From Myxococcales bacterium (GTDB lineage Bacteria > Myxococcota_A > Polyangia > Polyangiales > Polyangiaceae), in assembly GCA_016794345.1 (NCBI GenBank), contig JAEUKE010000170.1, positions 1-64,000 on the forward strand: 64,000 bases of DNA. The letters run 5' to 3'. Below, in pieces: positions 17,161 through 25,642 of this stretch. The notes under the pieces were generated by a model, which did not search any database, had not been told where the DNA came from, and was given only the letters and a program-made list of their open reading frames with translations. The translations under genes were made by a program, and so were the position numbers. Within the stretch, counting starts at the first letter, position 1. The number at the start of each line of letters is the position of its first letter.

Positions 17161-18792
17161 TCACCGCCTCGGCGGGATCCGGTTGAGCGAGATCACGAGG
17201 CGGACGTCCGCGTTCGCCTCGAACGTGGTCTCGCGCGGGACGTAGCCCGGCGACTCGACGCGGACGACGTACTTCCGGCCGTCACGCGGCAGGCTCTGAA
17301 CCCGCGCCGACGTCGTCAGCAAGACGCCGTCGAGGTAGACGCGCGCGAACTTCGGCTGGACGTCCAGCGTGAGCTGGATCGGCTTGCTGACGCCGCCTGC
17401 CGTCGAGGCGGGCGGCGCCGCGGACGCGGCCGCCGAGCCCGGCGACGTGGGCGGGGGCGGCGGCGGCATCGCTGACGATTCCGTCATGTCCTCCGGCGGG
17501 GACTCGGGGCGATCACGGGTCGCGACGATCACGGCGACCACGGCTATCGCGGACGTGACGACGGCGGCCACCACGAGCGGCAGCAAGGAACGTGAGCGGC
17601 GCCCGCCGGCCGGTCGCGGCGGTGAGACCTGGCCGAGGGGGTCCGAGACGACAGGCGGAGAGGCGACCACCTTCTGGAGAGAGGGCGAGGCCGCGTCCGC
17701 CATCGGCGCACGCGCCTCGGGCGGCTGCGGTGGCTTCGTGGCCTGCGGCGGGGCGGGGACAGGCTTCGGCTCCGCATGGGGCTCCGGCTCGGATGGCGGC
17801 GTGACGGCGGCGGGCGCCTCGAGCGGCGCAGGTCCCGGGGGCTCGGGCGGGGGCGGCGGCGCGGAGGGTACGAGGTCGCCCGAGGGCGGCGCGAGCTCCG
17901 GAGCCGGGAGCTCGAGGTCGGGGACGGCGGGGATGGCGCGCCCGCTCGGAACCCGCGCGAGGCTCGACAACGCTGCAGGAGACGCAGCTGGCGTGGGCAT
18001 CCGCCGCATCAGCGCGGTCTGGATCGCGACCTCCTCCGGGTCCGGGATGGTCGCGCGGTCGTCGCGCGGGGGAAGCGAGCGCGGCGAGACGGACGCCTCG
18101 ACCCGGATCAGGCCGTGTCTCAACAGATCAGCGAGGAGCTCGAGCGCGCGCAGCCGGTCGATGCCCGAGCCGCGGATGACGCTTTCGAAGGGCGTCCTGC
18201 CGTCGACGCGCTCGAAGATGGTGCGCACGTGCCCGGTCGAGCTCAGCGACGGCGAGCCGGCGACCTTTCGGGGCACGAGCTGGAGCCCACCGATGACGGT
18301 CTCGAGATCCTGGATCGCGAGCCGGCGAAACGCCTCGTACGCGCGCTGGACGGTGATGTTCTTCGGCTGCCGCTCACGCTCCGCGAGCAGCACCGCGTGT
18401 GCTCGCGCGATCTCCTGTTGGGCGAGCGCAGCGAGGATCTCTCGCCGCTGCGACTCGTCGAGCCAGGTGAGCTTGTCGGCGAGCGCGCGCTCCCATTCCC
18501 GTTGCGTCACCCGGGGCCCTCCAGGTCCGGAGGCCGACGCAGCGGCGCCTTGTGTGTGCGCAGGCGAGGTCGTCGTGGCCGTCGATGGCTCGAGGCCCGG
18601 GTCGGTCGTCCGCTCCTCGGCGCGCGGATCGGGGCGATGAGCACGGCGCCACCGCGGTGGCGGCGCGGGCACGGAAGCAGGGCTCTTCTGGGCGACGCCG
18701 AACTCGAGCGTTCGTCGCCGTCCGGGCGCGCGGTGACCGTCGTCCTCCGACAAGCGGGGGGATCTTACTCGATCGGGAGCGCGGTGGTGCAC
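17161..18792 (-). CDS. Membrane-anchored PEGA-domain protein
   Basis: 543 residues from GTG 18792; the N-terminal 50 residues are poorly coding and the true start may be later. Residues about 95-235 are helical, with RTIFERVDGRTPFESVIRG resembling the response-domain tail found in DUF4388 proteins. A long Pro/Ala linker (about 265-405) and one membrane helix (LLPLVVAAVVTSAIAVVAVI) follow, then a C-terminal PEGA domain (LTLDVQPKFARVYLDGVLL and VRVESPGYVPRE). PEGA domains are extracytoplasmic surface modules common in myxobacteria. The function is unknown. Confidence 0.65.
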   Translation of the reverse strand: MHHRAPDRVRSPRLSEDDGHRAPGRRRTLEFGVAQKSPASVPAPPPRWRRAHRPDPRAEERTTDPGLEPSTATTTSPAHTQGAAASASGPGGPRVTQREWERALADKLTWLDESQRREILAALAQQEIARAHAVLLAERERQPKNITVQRAYEAFRRLAIQDLETVIGGLQLVPRKVAGSPSLSSTGHVRTIFERVDGRTPFESVIRGSGIDRLRALELLADLLRHGLIRVEASVSPRSLPPRDDRATIPDPEEVAIQTALMRRMPTPAASPAALSSLARVPSGRAIPAVPDLELPAPELAPPSGDLVPSAPPPPPEPPGPAPLEAPAAVTPPSEPEPHAEPKPVPAPPQATKPPQPPEARAPMADAASPSLQKVVASPPVVSDPLGQVSPPRPAGGRRSRSLLPLVVAAVVTSAIAVVAVIVATRDRPESPPEDMTESSAMPPPPPPTSPGSAAASAAPPASTAGGVSKPIQLTLDVQPKFARVYLDGVLLTTSARVQSLPRDGRKYVVRVESPGYVPRETTFEANADVRLVISLNRIPPRR

Positions 18793-18860
18793 ATCACGAC
18801 GCTTCCGTCAGCAAAAGTCGGAGCCATGACACGGAGGCGCCGAGGCCACCTGCGCAGCGC

Positions 18861-19574
18861 TCAGTAGGCGTACGTGAGCGTGTAGGTGACGCAGGCGTTC
18901 TCTTGCGTGTCGATGCGGATGTACACCATCGCGTTGTCCGCGCCGATCGAGCTCGAGCCGCAGGTGAGGCTGAACTCGAAGGCGGAGGTGCCGCAGCAGC
19001 CGGGGCGACCGTCCGGCGAGGTGGCGGCGCTCGTTCCGCTCGGGCACTCGAAGTCGTTGGCCTCGTTGTCGTCACATTGGACGAACTTGCAGATGCGGAT
19101 CGGATCGCTCGACGTGACGGTGCGGTCCGGGTCCGTGGTGCAGAACGAGCTCGCATCCGTGGCGTGGTACTTGTACCAGTCCGGGTCGGTCGCCCCGTCG
19201 AGCAGGCCGCTGACGCTGCCGCCGCGGTCGTCGCAGTCGCCGATGGTGCCCAGGTCGTGTGCCGCGGCCTCCGTGTCGTTCGGCTCGCCGGGGCCCAGGT
19301 CGTTGCAGCCGCTCGACCCGGTCGTGGTGGTGCTCGCCGTCGTGGTCGACGTGGTCGTGGAGCTTGTCGTCGTCGTGGGCCCCGAGCTGGTCGTCGTGTT
19401 CGACATCGAGCTCGAGGTGCTCGACGCCTTCGTCGAGGACGGACCGCCAGCGCCCTCCCCCGAGCCGCCGACCTCTTCGAAGCCGGGCTCAGGCGGGTCC
19501 CCGCCGCAGGCGAGCGCGAACAAGAGGGGCGACGAGGCGGCCGCGGCGAACAAGGCGAAGCGAAGGGCACGCAT
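18861..19574 (-). CDS. Lipoprotein with Ser/Thr-rich stalk
   Basis: 237 residues from ATG 19574. The signal peptide (MRALRFALFAAAASSPLLF) ends in a lipobox-like LFALAC. A low-complexity Ser/Thr stalk follows (about 45-90). The remainder is a Cys-rich domain that looks beta-stranded (GEPNDTEAAAHDLGTIGDCD and DPDWYKYHA), resembling the pre-peptidase-like domains attached to myxobacterial surface proteins. It is probably exported and lipid-anchored. It diverges from the PanE-like gene at 19606. Confidence 0.65.
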   Translation of the reverse strand: MRALRFALFAAAASSPLLFALACGGDPPEPGFEEVGGSGEGAGGPSSTKASSTSSSMSNTTTSSGPTTTTSSTTTSTTTASTTTTGSSGCNDLGPGEPNDTEAAAHDLGTIGDCDDRGGSVSGLLDGATDPDWYKYHATDASSFCTTDPDRTVTSSDPIRICKFVQCDDNEANDFECPSGTSAATSPDGRPGCCGTSAFEFSLTCGSSSIGADNAMVYIRIDTQENACVTYTLTYAY

Positions 19575-19584
19575 ACCGAGAAGC

Positions 19585-19594
19585 AGGATAGCTT
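19585..19594. promoter_or_regulatory. Overlapping divergent -10-like hexamers
   Basis: The minus strand reads TATCCT ten bases before ATG 19574. The plus strand reads TAGCTT eleven bases before ATG 19606. The 31-base gap between the two genes leaves no room for separate promoters. Confidence 0.35.
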
Positions 19595-19605
19595 GGCTGC
19601 CTCTC

Positions 19606-20601
19606 ATGACGAAGCGAATCCTCGTCGCCGGCGCGGGCCGCGTGGGCCAGGTCTACGGCCATCACCTCGCGCAAGGGGGGGCGTCCGTCACCGTTCTGGT
19701 ACGCCCGCGACACGAAGAGGAAGCACGCGCCGGGTATCGGCTCCATCGCGTCGGGGTCACGGGCGCACGCACGCCGTCGTCTTTCCTACCCGACGTCGTG
19801 ACCAGCATCGAGGAGATTGCGCGCGCGCAGCGGTTCGACGAGGTGTGGCTCTGCGTCGCCACGACCTCGCTCGAAGAGAGCTGGCTGAGAGAGGTCGCCT
19901 CGGCGACCGGGGACGCGACGGTCGTCAGCGTGCAGCCAGGGCTGGGCGTGAAGCAGCGGATCGAGCGCGCGATCGAGCCGGCTCGGGTCGTCATGGGCGT
20001 TGTGGCGTTCCTGGCCTGGGAGACGCCGCTGCCGAGCAGCGACGACCCACGCGAGCGCGCCGCGGAGCACGAGCCGGGGACCGCGTATCTCATCCCGCCG
20101 CTCGAGCCGATCTCGATCTCCGGCACGTCGGAGCGGCGCGCGCTCCGGGTGATCGACGGCCTGCGAGCTGGAGGCCTCGCCGCGCGGCTCGTCGCCGACG
20201 CCGAGACCGAGCTCGTCTTCTCGACCGCGATGCTCATGCCTCTCGTGGCGAGCCTCGAGCTCGCCGGCTGGTCGCTGTCCGCGCTGAGCGCCGACGCGAG
20301 CCTGGCGACTCTCGCCACCCATGCGGCCGAAGAAGCGCTCGCCGTGTCCCAAGCCGAGACAGGTCGCGACGCTCCGCTCTCGTCGCGCCTCGCGCTCTCG
20401 CCCCTCCTCGTGCGGTGGGGCGCGCGCCTCGCGCCCATCGTCGCACCCCTCGACCTCGAGACCTACCTCCGAGCGCACTTCACGAAGGTCGGCGCGCAGA
20501 CTCGCGCCCTTCTCGCCGGGTACGTGGAGCGAGCCCCGCGACACGACTTACCAAACGGAGCGGTCGAGTCGCTCCTGCGCCGGCTGGAAGACATGGCTTG
20601 A
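19606..20601 (+). CDS. Ketopantoate reductase-like oxidoreductase (PanE/ApbA family)
   Basis: 331 residues. The N-terminal Rossmann motif LVAGAGRVGQVYGHHLAQGG and the following VTVLVRPR fit the NADP-binding domain of 2-dehydropantoate 2-reductases. The central segment VSVQPGLGVKQRIE and the C-terminal helical domain agree with the family. The classic C-terminal Lys/Asn signature was not clearly located, so the substrate may not be ketopantoate. The open frame extends upstream, but ATG 19606 begins the conserved domain. Confidence 0.7.
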   Translation: MTKRILVAGAGRVGQVYGHHLAQGGASVTVLVRPRHEEEARAGYRLHRVGVTGARTPSSFLPDVVTSIEEIARAQRFDEVWLCVATTSLEESWLREVASATGDATVVSVQPGLGVKQRIERAIEPARVVMGVVAFLAWETPLPSSDDPRERAAEHEPGTAYLIPPLEPISISGTSERRALRVIDGLRAGGLAARLVADAETELVFSTAMLMPLVASLELAGWSLSALSADASLATLATHAAEEALAVSQAETGRDAPLSSRLALSPLLVRWGARLAPIVAPLDLETYLRAHFTKVGAQTRALLAGYVERAPRHDLPNGAVESLLRRLEDMA

Positions 20602-20641
20602 CGATCGCGTCCTGCTCGGCTTCCCTTCGCGGTGGAGCTCC

Positions 20642-21139
20642 GTGCAGACCGTCCAGGCGTCACCTGAGGTCAAGATCATCTCGAGGGGGAACGGCTACTG
20701 CCTCGCCGCGTGGAAGCAGGTGTACGTCGTCGAGTTCCGCGACACCCCGAGCATCGAGTCGCTCGACGCGTCGGTCCTCGGGAAGCGCGAGGTGGCGGCG
20801 GAAAACCCTAACGGAATTGTCGTCTTCAACTTGCTCCCCGGCGATCGGCCGCTCCCCTCCCCCGAGGTGCGCGACTACGCGGAGCGAAAGCAAGGAGAGG
20901 ACACGTCCGGCGTCCTCGCCCACGCGACCGTGGTGACAGGCGCGGGGTTCCGAGCCGGCACCATGCGCAGCATCCTCGCGGGGCTCTACCTGGTGAGCCG
21001 CTCCGCCTTCCCGCGCAAGGTCTTCTCCGGCGTGGAGGAGGCGGCGGCATGGCAAGCGAGCATCCTCAAGACCGGCCGCCCGTGGGCGACCGGCCTGGTG
21101 CAGGCGGTCGGCGCGGTTCAGGCGTTCGGCGCGACCTGA
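20642..21139 (+). CDS. Hypothetical protein, possible SpoIIAA/STAS-like fold
   Basis: 165 residues from GTG 20642. The sequence alternates strands and helices: YVVEFRDTPSIESLDASV, GIVVFNLLPGDRPLPSPE, VLAHATVVTGAGFRAGTM and the final helix. This recalls the small alpha/beta SpoIIAA-like proteins of myxobacteria that sit beside regulatory genes. No enzyme motif is visible. It follows the PanE-like gene by about 40 bases, and its 3' end overlaps the convergent MYXO-CTERM gene by 22 bases. Confidence 0.5.
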   Translation: MQTVQASPEVKIISRGNGYCLAAWKQVYVVEFRDTPSIESLDASVLGKREVAAENPNGIVVFNLLPGDRPLPSPEVRDYAERKQGEDTSGVLAHATVVTGAGFRAGTMRSILAGLYLVSRSAFPRKVFSGVEEAAAWQASILKTGRPWATGLVQAVGAVQAFGAT

Positions 21140-21927
21140 TCGCGACGGCGACGCCTGCGGAGCGCGACCGCTGCCACGCCCGCCAGCGACAAGAGCGCGC
21201 TCGGGCCCGCCGAGACACCACCGGGCACCTCGCAGCCACAACCGCCCTGCTTCGGCTCCACGGGCGCCGGCGGCTCGGCCGCGGGCTCGGGTGTGCCGTC
21301 CGAGACGGGCCCCGGCTCAGGCTCGCTGGCGCCGTCGGCCTTCGCGGTGTCCGGCCCCTCGGCGTGCTTCGACTTCGGCTTGCCCTTCTTGTCGTCGGCC
21401 TTCTCTCCCACGAACGAGATCGCGCGACGATCGACGACAGGGTTGTCCCCCTCGAGGATCAGCCGGATGGGCTGACCGAGCTGCTTGCCCGAGTCGGAGA
21501 GCTTGACGATGAGCTTGTACTCGCCGGCTTCGAAGCCTCGGTCGCGACGGATGGCGAAGTCGAACTTCGTCACCTTGAACGACTTGCCCGTGCCGTCCGA
21601 GAAGCCCACTTCCATGCTCTCGTTGATGTGCTTCATGTTCTGGAGCGGCTTCTTGTTGAGCACCGGCTTCTCCGGCGACTCGTCGGTCAGCGCGCGCTCG
21701 TAGTAGGTGACCGGCTCGAAATCGAAGATCATCGGGACGTACGCGAGATCCGGGACGCTCCCGTAGTCGATGTTGAGCTTGAGGCGCCACCGGCCGTCGG
21801 CCTCGGTCAGGGTGGTCTTCTCGGCCTTCACGGTGCCCGCCGCGAGCGCCGCGCGCGGGAAGAAGGCGAGAGCGAGGGCGACGAGCGCGAGCGCGAAGGA
21901 GAGGAATCGGGGCAGCGTGAGCCTCAT
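21118..21927 (-). CDS. MYXO-CTERM-type surface protein
   Basis: 269 residues from ATG 21927, overlapping the trmFO stop as ATGA. A signal peptide (LSFALALVALALAFFPRAALA) precedes a beta-rich domain (residues about 30-160). An acidic Pro/Glu linker leads to the tail GGCGCEVPGG, a hydrophobic helix LLSLAGVAAVALRRRRRR and a short end. That tripartite tail is the MYXO-CTERM sorting signal, which is processed and anchored at the myxobacterial surface. The domain function is unknown. Coupling to trmFO looks incidental. Confidence 0.75.
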   Translation of the reverse strand: MRLTLPRFLSFALALVALALAFFPRAALAAGTVKAEKTTLTEADGRWRLKLNIDYGSVPDLAYVPMIFDFEPVTYYERALTDESPEKPVLNKKPLQNMKHINESMEVGFSDGTGKSFKVTKFDFAIRRDRGFEAGEYKLIVKLSDSGKQLGQPIRLILEGDNPVVDRRAISFVGEKADDKKGKPKSKHAEGPDTAKADGASEPEPGPVSDGTPEPAAEPPAPVEPKQGGCGCEVPGGVSAGPSALLSLAGVAAVALRRRRRRDQVAPNA

Positions 21928-23300
21928 GCCGCCGAAGCTACACCAATCTTTTCCCCAAATGCAGCGAGGTCGACCAGCGCGCGCTCGGCGAGCTTGGCGT
22001 AGCGGTCGCGCTTCTTGAGCTTGCGGTGGGCGCCCTCGAGCGGCGGCAGGTGCGCCCACGTGATGTTCGAGGGCTGGTACTTGCCGGTCGGCCCGGGTCG
22101 CCCCAGGTGCGTGAGGATGCCGCCGAGCGCCGTGGTGCTCGGCGGCATGGTGGGCTCCTCGCCGCGGAGGCGGCTCGCGAGGAAGACCCCACACAAGAAG
22201 CCGCCCGCCGCGCTCTCCACGTAGCCCTCCACGCCGCTCACCTGACCGGCCACGTAGACCCCCGGCACGGCGCGGAGCATCATGTGCTGGTCGAGCAACG
22301 TGGGCGCGTCGACGAAGGTGTTGCGGTGCACCGAGCCGAACCGGAGGATCTCCGCCTCTTCCAGGCCGGGGACCATGCGGAAGACCCGCTGCTGCTCGGG
22401 GAACTTCATCCGCGTCTGGAAGCCGACGAGGTTGTAGGCCGTCGCCGCGGCGTCCTCCGGGCGGAGCTGGATGACCGCGAAGGGCCGCTTGCCGGTGCGC
22501 GGGTCGGTGAGGCCGACCGGCTTCATCGGACCGTAAGCCAGCGTGAGCTCGCCGCGCTCGGCCATGACCTCGCAGGGCAGGCAGCCCTCGAAGTACTTCA
22601 CCTCCTCGAACGCGCGCGGGGCGACCTTCTCGGACTCGACCAGCGCGCGGACGAACGCCTTGTAGCCGTCCTCGTCGAACGGACAGTTCACGTAGGCCTC
22701 GTCGCCTGCGTCGTCTTCCGCGCCGGTGGGCTCGCCGAGCGCGACGACGCCCTTGCCGTAGCGCGACTGCTTCCAGACCTTGGACCAGTCGATGGAGTCG
22801 GCCGCGATGATGGGCGCGATGGCGTCGTAGTAGGCGAGCCTCCCCTGCCCGACCTTCGCCTCGAGATCGGCGGCCAGCTCGTCGGCCGTGAGCGGACCGG
22901 TCGCCAAGATGACAGGACGGTCATCCGGGATGGCGCGCACCTCGCGGTGCACGACCTCGATGCCGGGGTGGCTCGAGACGAAGGCGGTCATCTCCTTCGC
23001 GAACCGCTCGCGGTCGACGGCGAGCGCGCCGCCCGCCGGGACCTGGGTGCGGTCCGCCACCCGCATGACGATCGACCCCAGGCGGCGCAGCTCCTCCTTG
23101 AGGAGGCCGACCGCGTTCGTCAGCGAAGCGCCGCGCATCGAGTTGGAGCAGACGAGCTCGCAGAGATCGTCGCTCGTCTGCGCGGGCGTGCGCTTGTGCG
23201 GCTTCATCTCGACGAGCGTCACGCGCACGCCGCGCTCGGCGAGCTGGAAGGCGGCCTCGCACCCGGCGAGGCCGCCGCCGACCACGGTGGCTTGGTTCAT
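21924..23300 (-). CDS. trmFO: Folate/FAD-dependent tRNA (uracil-54-C5)-methyltransferase
   Basis: 458 residues. The FAD-binding motif is VVGGGLAGCEAAFQLAERG, followed by VTLVEMKPHKRTPAQ and LCELVCSNSMRG, both diagnostic for TrmFO. TrmFO makes ribothymidine at position 54 of tRNA using methylene-tetrahydrofolate. The family segment YDAIAPIIAADSIDWSKVWK and YVNCPFDEDGY are also present, and the length is normal. It is the middle gene of dprA-trmFO-21118, with four-base overlaps at both ends. Confidence 0.95.
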   Translation of the reverse strand: MNQATVVGGGLAGCEAAFQLAERGVRVTLVEMKPHKRTPAQTSDDLCELVCSNSMRGASLTNAVGLLKEELRRLGSIVMRVADRTQVPAGGALAVDRERFAKEMTAFVSSHPGIEVVHREVRAIPDDRPVILATGPLTADELAADLEAKVGQGRLAYYDAIAPIIAADSIDWSKVWKQSRYGKGVVALGEPTGAEDDAGDEAYVNCPFDEDGYKAFVRALVESEKVAPRAFEEVKYFEGCLPCEVMAERGELTLAYGPMKPVGLTDPRTGKRPFAVIQLRPEDAAATAYNLVGFQTRMKFPEQQRVFRMVPGLEEAEILRFGSVHRNTFVDAPTLLDQHMMLRAVPGVYVAGQVSGVEGYVESAAGGFLCGVFLASRLRGEEPTMPPSTTALGGILTHLGRPGPTGKYQPSNITWAHLPPLEGAHRKLKKRDRYAKLAERALVDLAAFGEKIGVASAA

Positions 23301-24202
23301 GGACGCGGTGTGTTAGTCACACGCGCCCGGGACGCAAGGACAAGCCCCTCGGGGGCCTCCACGACGAGCCCGCGCAACACGAGCCCGAGGAGGCGGCGCG
23401 TGATCTCGGCGGCGGGCTCGGAGAGGGCCTCGCAGATGGCGTCCACGTGGCGTGCGCCGTCGCGGATGGCCCGGAGCAGGCGCCTGTCGGGCTCGGGCTC
23501 GCTCTCGATCGGATCGGCGGCGAGCGGGTCGGCCGGGAAGAGCTCCGCCTGCTCCGGCCCGGCGAGCCCGAGCAGATCGAGAGCGTCCTTCGCGCGTGTG
23601 ATAGGCGTCGCCCCGAGCCGAAGCTCGAGGATCCACCCGGCGCCCGCCGGCTCCCAAGGAGGGCTCGCCACGACGCCGACCTTGCGACCGAGCTCGCGCG
23701 CCGCCTTGGCCGCGTTGCGCGCCCCGCTCTGGAACGGGCACTGCACGACGACGAGCACGGGCACACACGCCGCGAGGATCTCGTTGCGCCGGAAGAACTG
23801 TGCCCGGGTGGGGATACGCTCGTCCTCGAAGCCGGAGACGAGCGCGCCCCCCTCGTCGAGGACGCGCGCGAAGAGGTCGGCGTTTCGCTCGGGGAACGGG
23901 TGCTCGAGGCCGCTCGGCAGGACGACGACCGTCCGAGCGCGGCCCTCCAGGCCGCCCTCGTGCGCGGCCGAGTCGATGCCGAGCGCGCCTCCCGACCAGA
24001 TCGTGACGCCGGCTCGCGACAGCTCGCCGGCGAGCTTGCGTGCGTACGCGACCGCCTCGGCGCTGGCCTCCCGGGTCCCGACGATCGCGACGCGATCTCC
24101 CCAGCCGAGCTTGCCCCGGACGCGCAGCGTGGGCGGATGCTCGAGCCGAAGCAAGGTGGTGGGGTACTCGGGATCCCCGGGTGCGATGGTTCGTGTCTCC
24201 AC
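23297..24202 (-). CDS. dprA: DNA processing protein DprA (Smf)
   Basis: 301 residues from GTG 24202. The Rossmann-like core shows VAIVGTREAS and IWSGGALGIDSAAHEGGL, then TVVVLPSGLEHPFPERN and FFRRNEILAACVPVLVVVQ, as in DprA. The C-terminal 60 residues form a winged helix (RLLRAIRDGARHVDAICEAL). DprA loads RecA onto incoming single-stranded DNA during natural transformation. The N-terminal SAM-like helical part of long DprA proteins is absent. The stop overlaps the trmFO start by four bases. Confidence 0.9.
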   Translation of the reverse strand: METRTIAPGDPEYPTTLLRLEHPPTLRVRGKLGWGDRVAIVGTREASAEAVAYARKLAGELSRAGVTIWSGGALGIDSAAHEGGLEGRARTVVVLPSGLEHPFPERNADLFARVLDEGGALVSGFEDERIPTRAQFFRRNEILAACVPVLVVVQCPFQSGARNAAKAARELGRKVGVVASPPWEPAGAGWILELRLGATPITRAKDALDLLGLAGPEQAELFPADPLAADPIESEPEPDRRLLRAIRDGARHVDAICEALSEPAAEITRRLLGLVLRGLVVEAPEGLVLASRARVTNTPRP

Positions 24203-24265
24203 ATCCAGGGAGTCGGCACGAGCCGCCGCCAGTTGCTCGAAAAACGACGCGCGCGCGCGTCGCGG

Positions 24266-24988
24266 TCAGTCGTAGCGCTCCTGGTGCACGTGTTTGCGAT
24301 CGATGCCCAGGTCCTTGCGGCAGAGGTCGCGCACCGCCTTCACCATCCGCTCGAGACCGCAGACGTACACGTGCGCGTCGGGCCGCGCGAGCTCGGCCCA
24401 GACCATCGGCAGGTGCACCTGGACGTAGCCGGTTCGCCCGGCCCAGCCGTCGGTCGGGCGGGAGAGCGTGACGAAGACCCGCACGTTCGGGTGCTCGGCC
24501 GTCCAGCGCTCGAGCTCCTCGCGATAGAGGATCTCGGCCTCGTGCCGCACGCCGAAGAGCAGCCAGAGGGGCGCGTCCGACCCGGCCGCGAGCGCGGCCT
24601 CGATCATGCTGCGCAGCGGCGTGACGCCCGTTCCCGTCCCGACGAAGAGCGCGGGCGAGCGGTCGCCCGCCTCGCGGGTGAAGAGCCCGCTCGGTCCGAC
24701 GGCCCGTATCCGAGAGCCGGCCACGAGGCGGTGCAGGTGCTCGCTCCCCGGACCGCCGGCGACGCGGGTGACGGCGATCTCGAACGAGCTCTCGCCGCGA
24801 GGGGCGGAGGCGATCGAGTAGGCCCGCTTCAGCTCACCGCCCTCGTGGGGCAACATGAGGTTGACCCACTGGCCAGGAACGAAGTTCAAGGGGTTGCCGT
24901 CCAGGCGCGAGAACACGAGCTCGCGCACGCTCGGCGAGAGCATCCGCGCGCGCTCCAGGCGGACCTCGAATGACTGGGGGACGGTCAC
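24266..24988 (-). CDS. FNR-type flavin/NAD(P)H oxidoreductase
   Basis: 240 residues from GTG 24988. The flavin-binding barrel has LKRAYSIASAPRG (the RxYS motif) and the NAD-binding half has ALFVGTGTGVTPLRSMIEAA, then LLFGVRHEAEILYREEL, with HVYVCGLERMVKAV near the C-terminus. This is the ferredoxin/phenol hydroxylase reductase family. There is no 2Fe-2S domain. Its electron partner is not evident locally. Promoters of this gene and the divergent gene at 25016 overlap in the 27-base gap. Confidence 0.85.
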   Translation of the reverse strand: MTVPQSFEVRLERARMLSPSVRELVFSRLDGNPLNFVPGQWVNLMLPHEGGELKRAYSIASAPRGESSFEIAVTRVAGGPGSEHLHRLVAGSRIRAVGPSGLFTREAGDRSPALFVGTGTGVTPLRSMIEAALAAGSDAPLWLLFGVRHEAEILYREELERWTAEHPNVRVFVTLSRPTDGWAGRTGYVQVHLPMVWAELARPDAHVYVCGLERMVKAVRDLCRKDLGIDRKHVHQERYD

Positions 24989-24994
24989 GCGGTC

Positions 24995-25002
24995 GTTATA
25001 GT
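24995..25002. promoter_or_regulatory. Overlapping divergent -10-like elements (TATAAC and TATAGT)
   Basis: The minus strand reads TATAAC six bases before GTG 24988. The plus strand reads TATAGT thirteen bases before ATG 25016. They share four bases, so the two genes probably compete for polymerase. Confidence 0.45.
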
Positions 25003-25015
25003 AGCTTCTGCCGGG

Positions 25016-25639
25016 ATGATCCCGGCCCGGTCGACGAGAGCCCTCCTCGTGGGGGTCTGGCTCGCATCGGCCGCGGCAGCGGGGTGTGAGCCGGGGCCGG
25101 CGCCGTCCCCCGCGGCGACGGGCTCTGCGGCCGCCGCTCCCGCGCTCTCCAGCCGCGCGGTCCCCGAGCCACCGCTCGATCCGCGCGCGCTCGAGGAGAT
25201 CATCGCGAGCACGCCTGCCCCGCTGCCGCCGACCTCCGCGTCGGCGACGCTCGTCGGCACCGACACGGGCCTCACGGGCGCCGAGCCGCCTGAGCAAGAG
25301 TCGGACGACGACTCGCTCGTCTCGCTCTTGCCCACCTGGGCGGCGTCCAACGCAGGATCCGAGCGGGACCTTCGTGGCACGCTCTACTTCGACCTCGTGA
25401 GCCGATGCCGCGACGAGAGCGGCGCGTTGCTGCCTCCGGAGTCGGTGGAGCTCGAGCTCCGGGTCGATCTCAAGGGCCACATCGACCGCTCCAGCGTCCG
25501 AGCCCGCGCTCGCGAGCCGCGGTATGCGGCAGCCGCGGCGTGTATGGCGCGAATCGCGCGGACGAGCGAGGCGCTCCTGACCCCACCGCGCCTCGAGAAG
25601 CCGGTCACGATCAAGGCGCTCGTCCCGAGCGTGGACTGA
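25016..25639 (+). CDS. Lipoprotein of unknown function
   Basis: 207 residues. The signal peptide ends in the lipobox ASAAAAGC, followed by a Pro/Ala-rich linker. The C-terminal 100 residues form a compact domain (GTLYFDLVSRCRDESGALL, VELELRVDLKGHIDRSSV and AAAACMARIARTSEALL). Its layout resembles the TonB/AgmX-type C-terminal domain, where a Cys pair frames the middle, but the match is weak. It ends four bases before the convergent kinase gene. Confidence 0.55.
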   Translation: MIPARSTRALLVGVWLASAAAAGCEPGPAPSPAATGSAAAAPALSSRAVPEPPLDPRALEEIIASTPAPLPPTSASATLVGTDTGLTGAEPPEQESDDDSLVSLLPTWAASNAGSERDLRGTLYFDLVSRCRDESGALLPPESVELELRVDLKGHIDRSSVRARAREPRYAAAAACMARIARTSEALLTPPRLEKPVTIKALVPSVD

Positions 25640-25642
25640 CCG

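Noticed and set aside
17400..17900. Glycine-rich plus-strand frame
   Set aside because: It is the antisense of the Pro/Ala linker in the PEGA protein.
19320..19420. GTCGTCGTG-type low-complexity tract considered as a regulatory repeat
   Set aside because: It encodes the Ser/Thr stalk of the lipoprotein on the minus strand.
18886..19605. N-terminal extension of the PanE-like protein
   Set aside because: It is antisense to the Ser/Thr-rich lipoprotein, and the Rossmann motif starts at ATG 19606.
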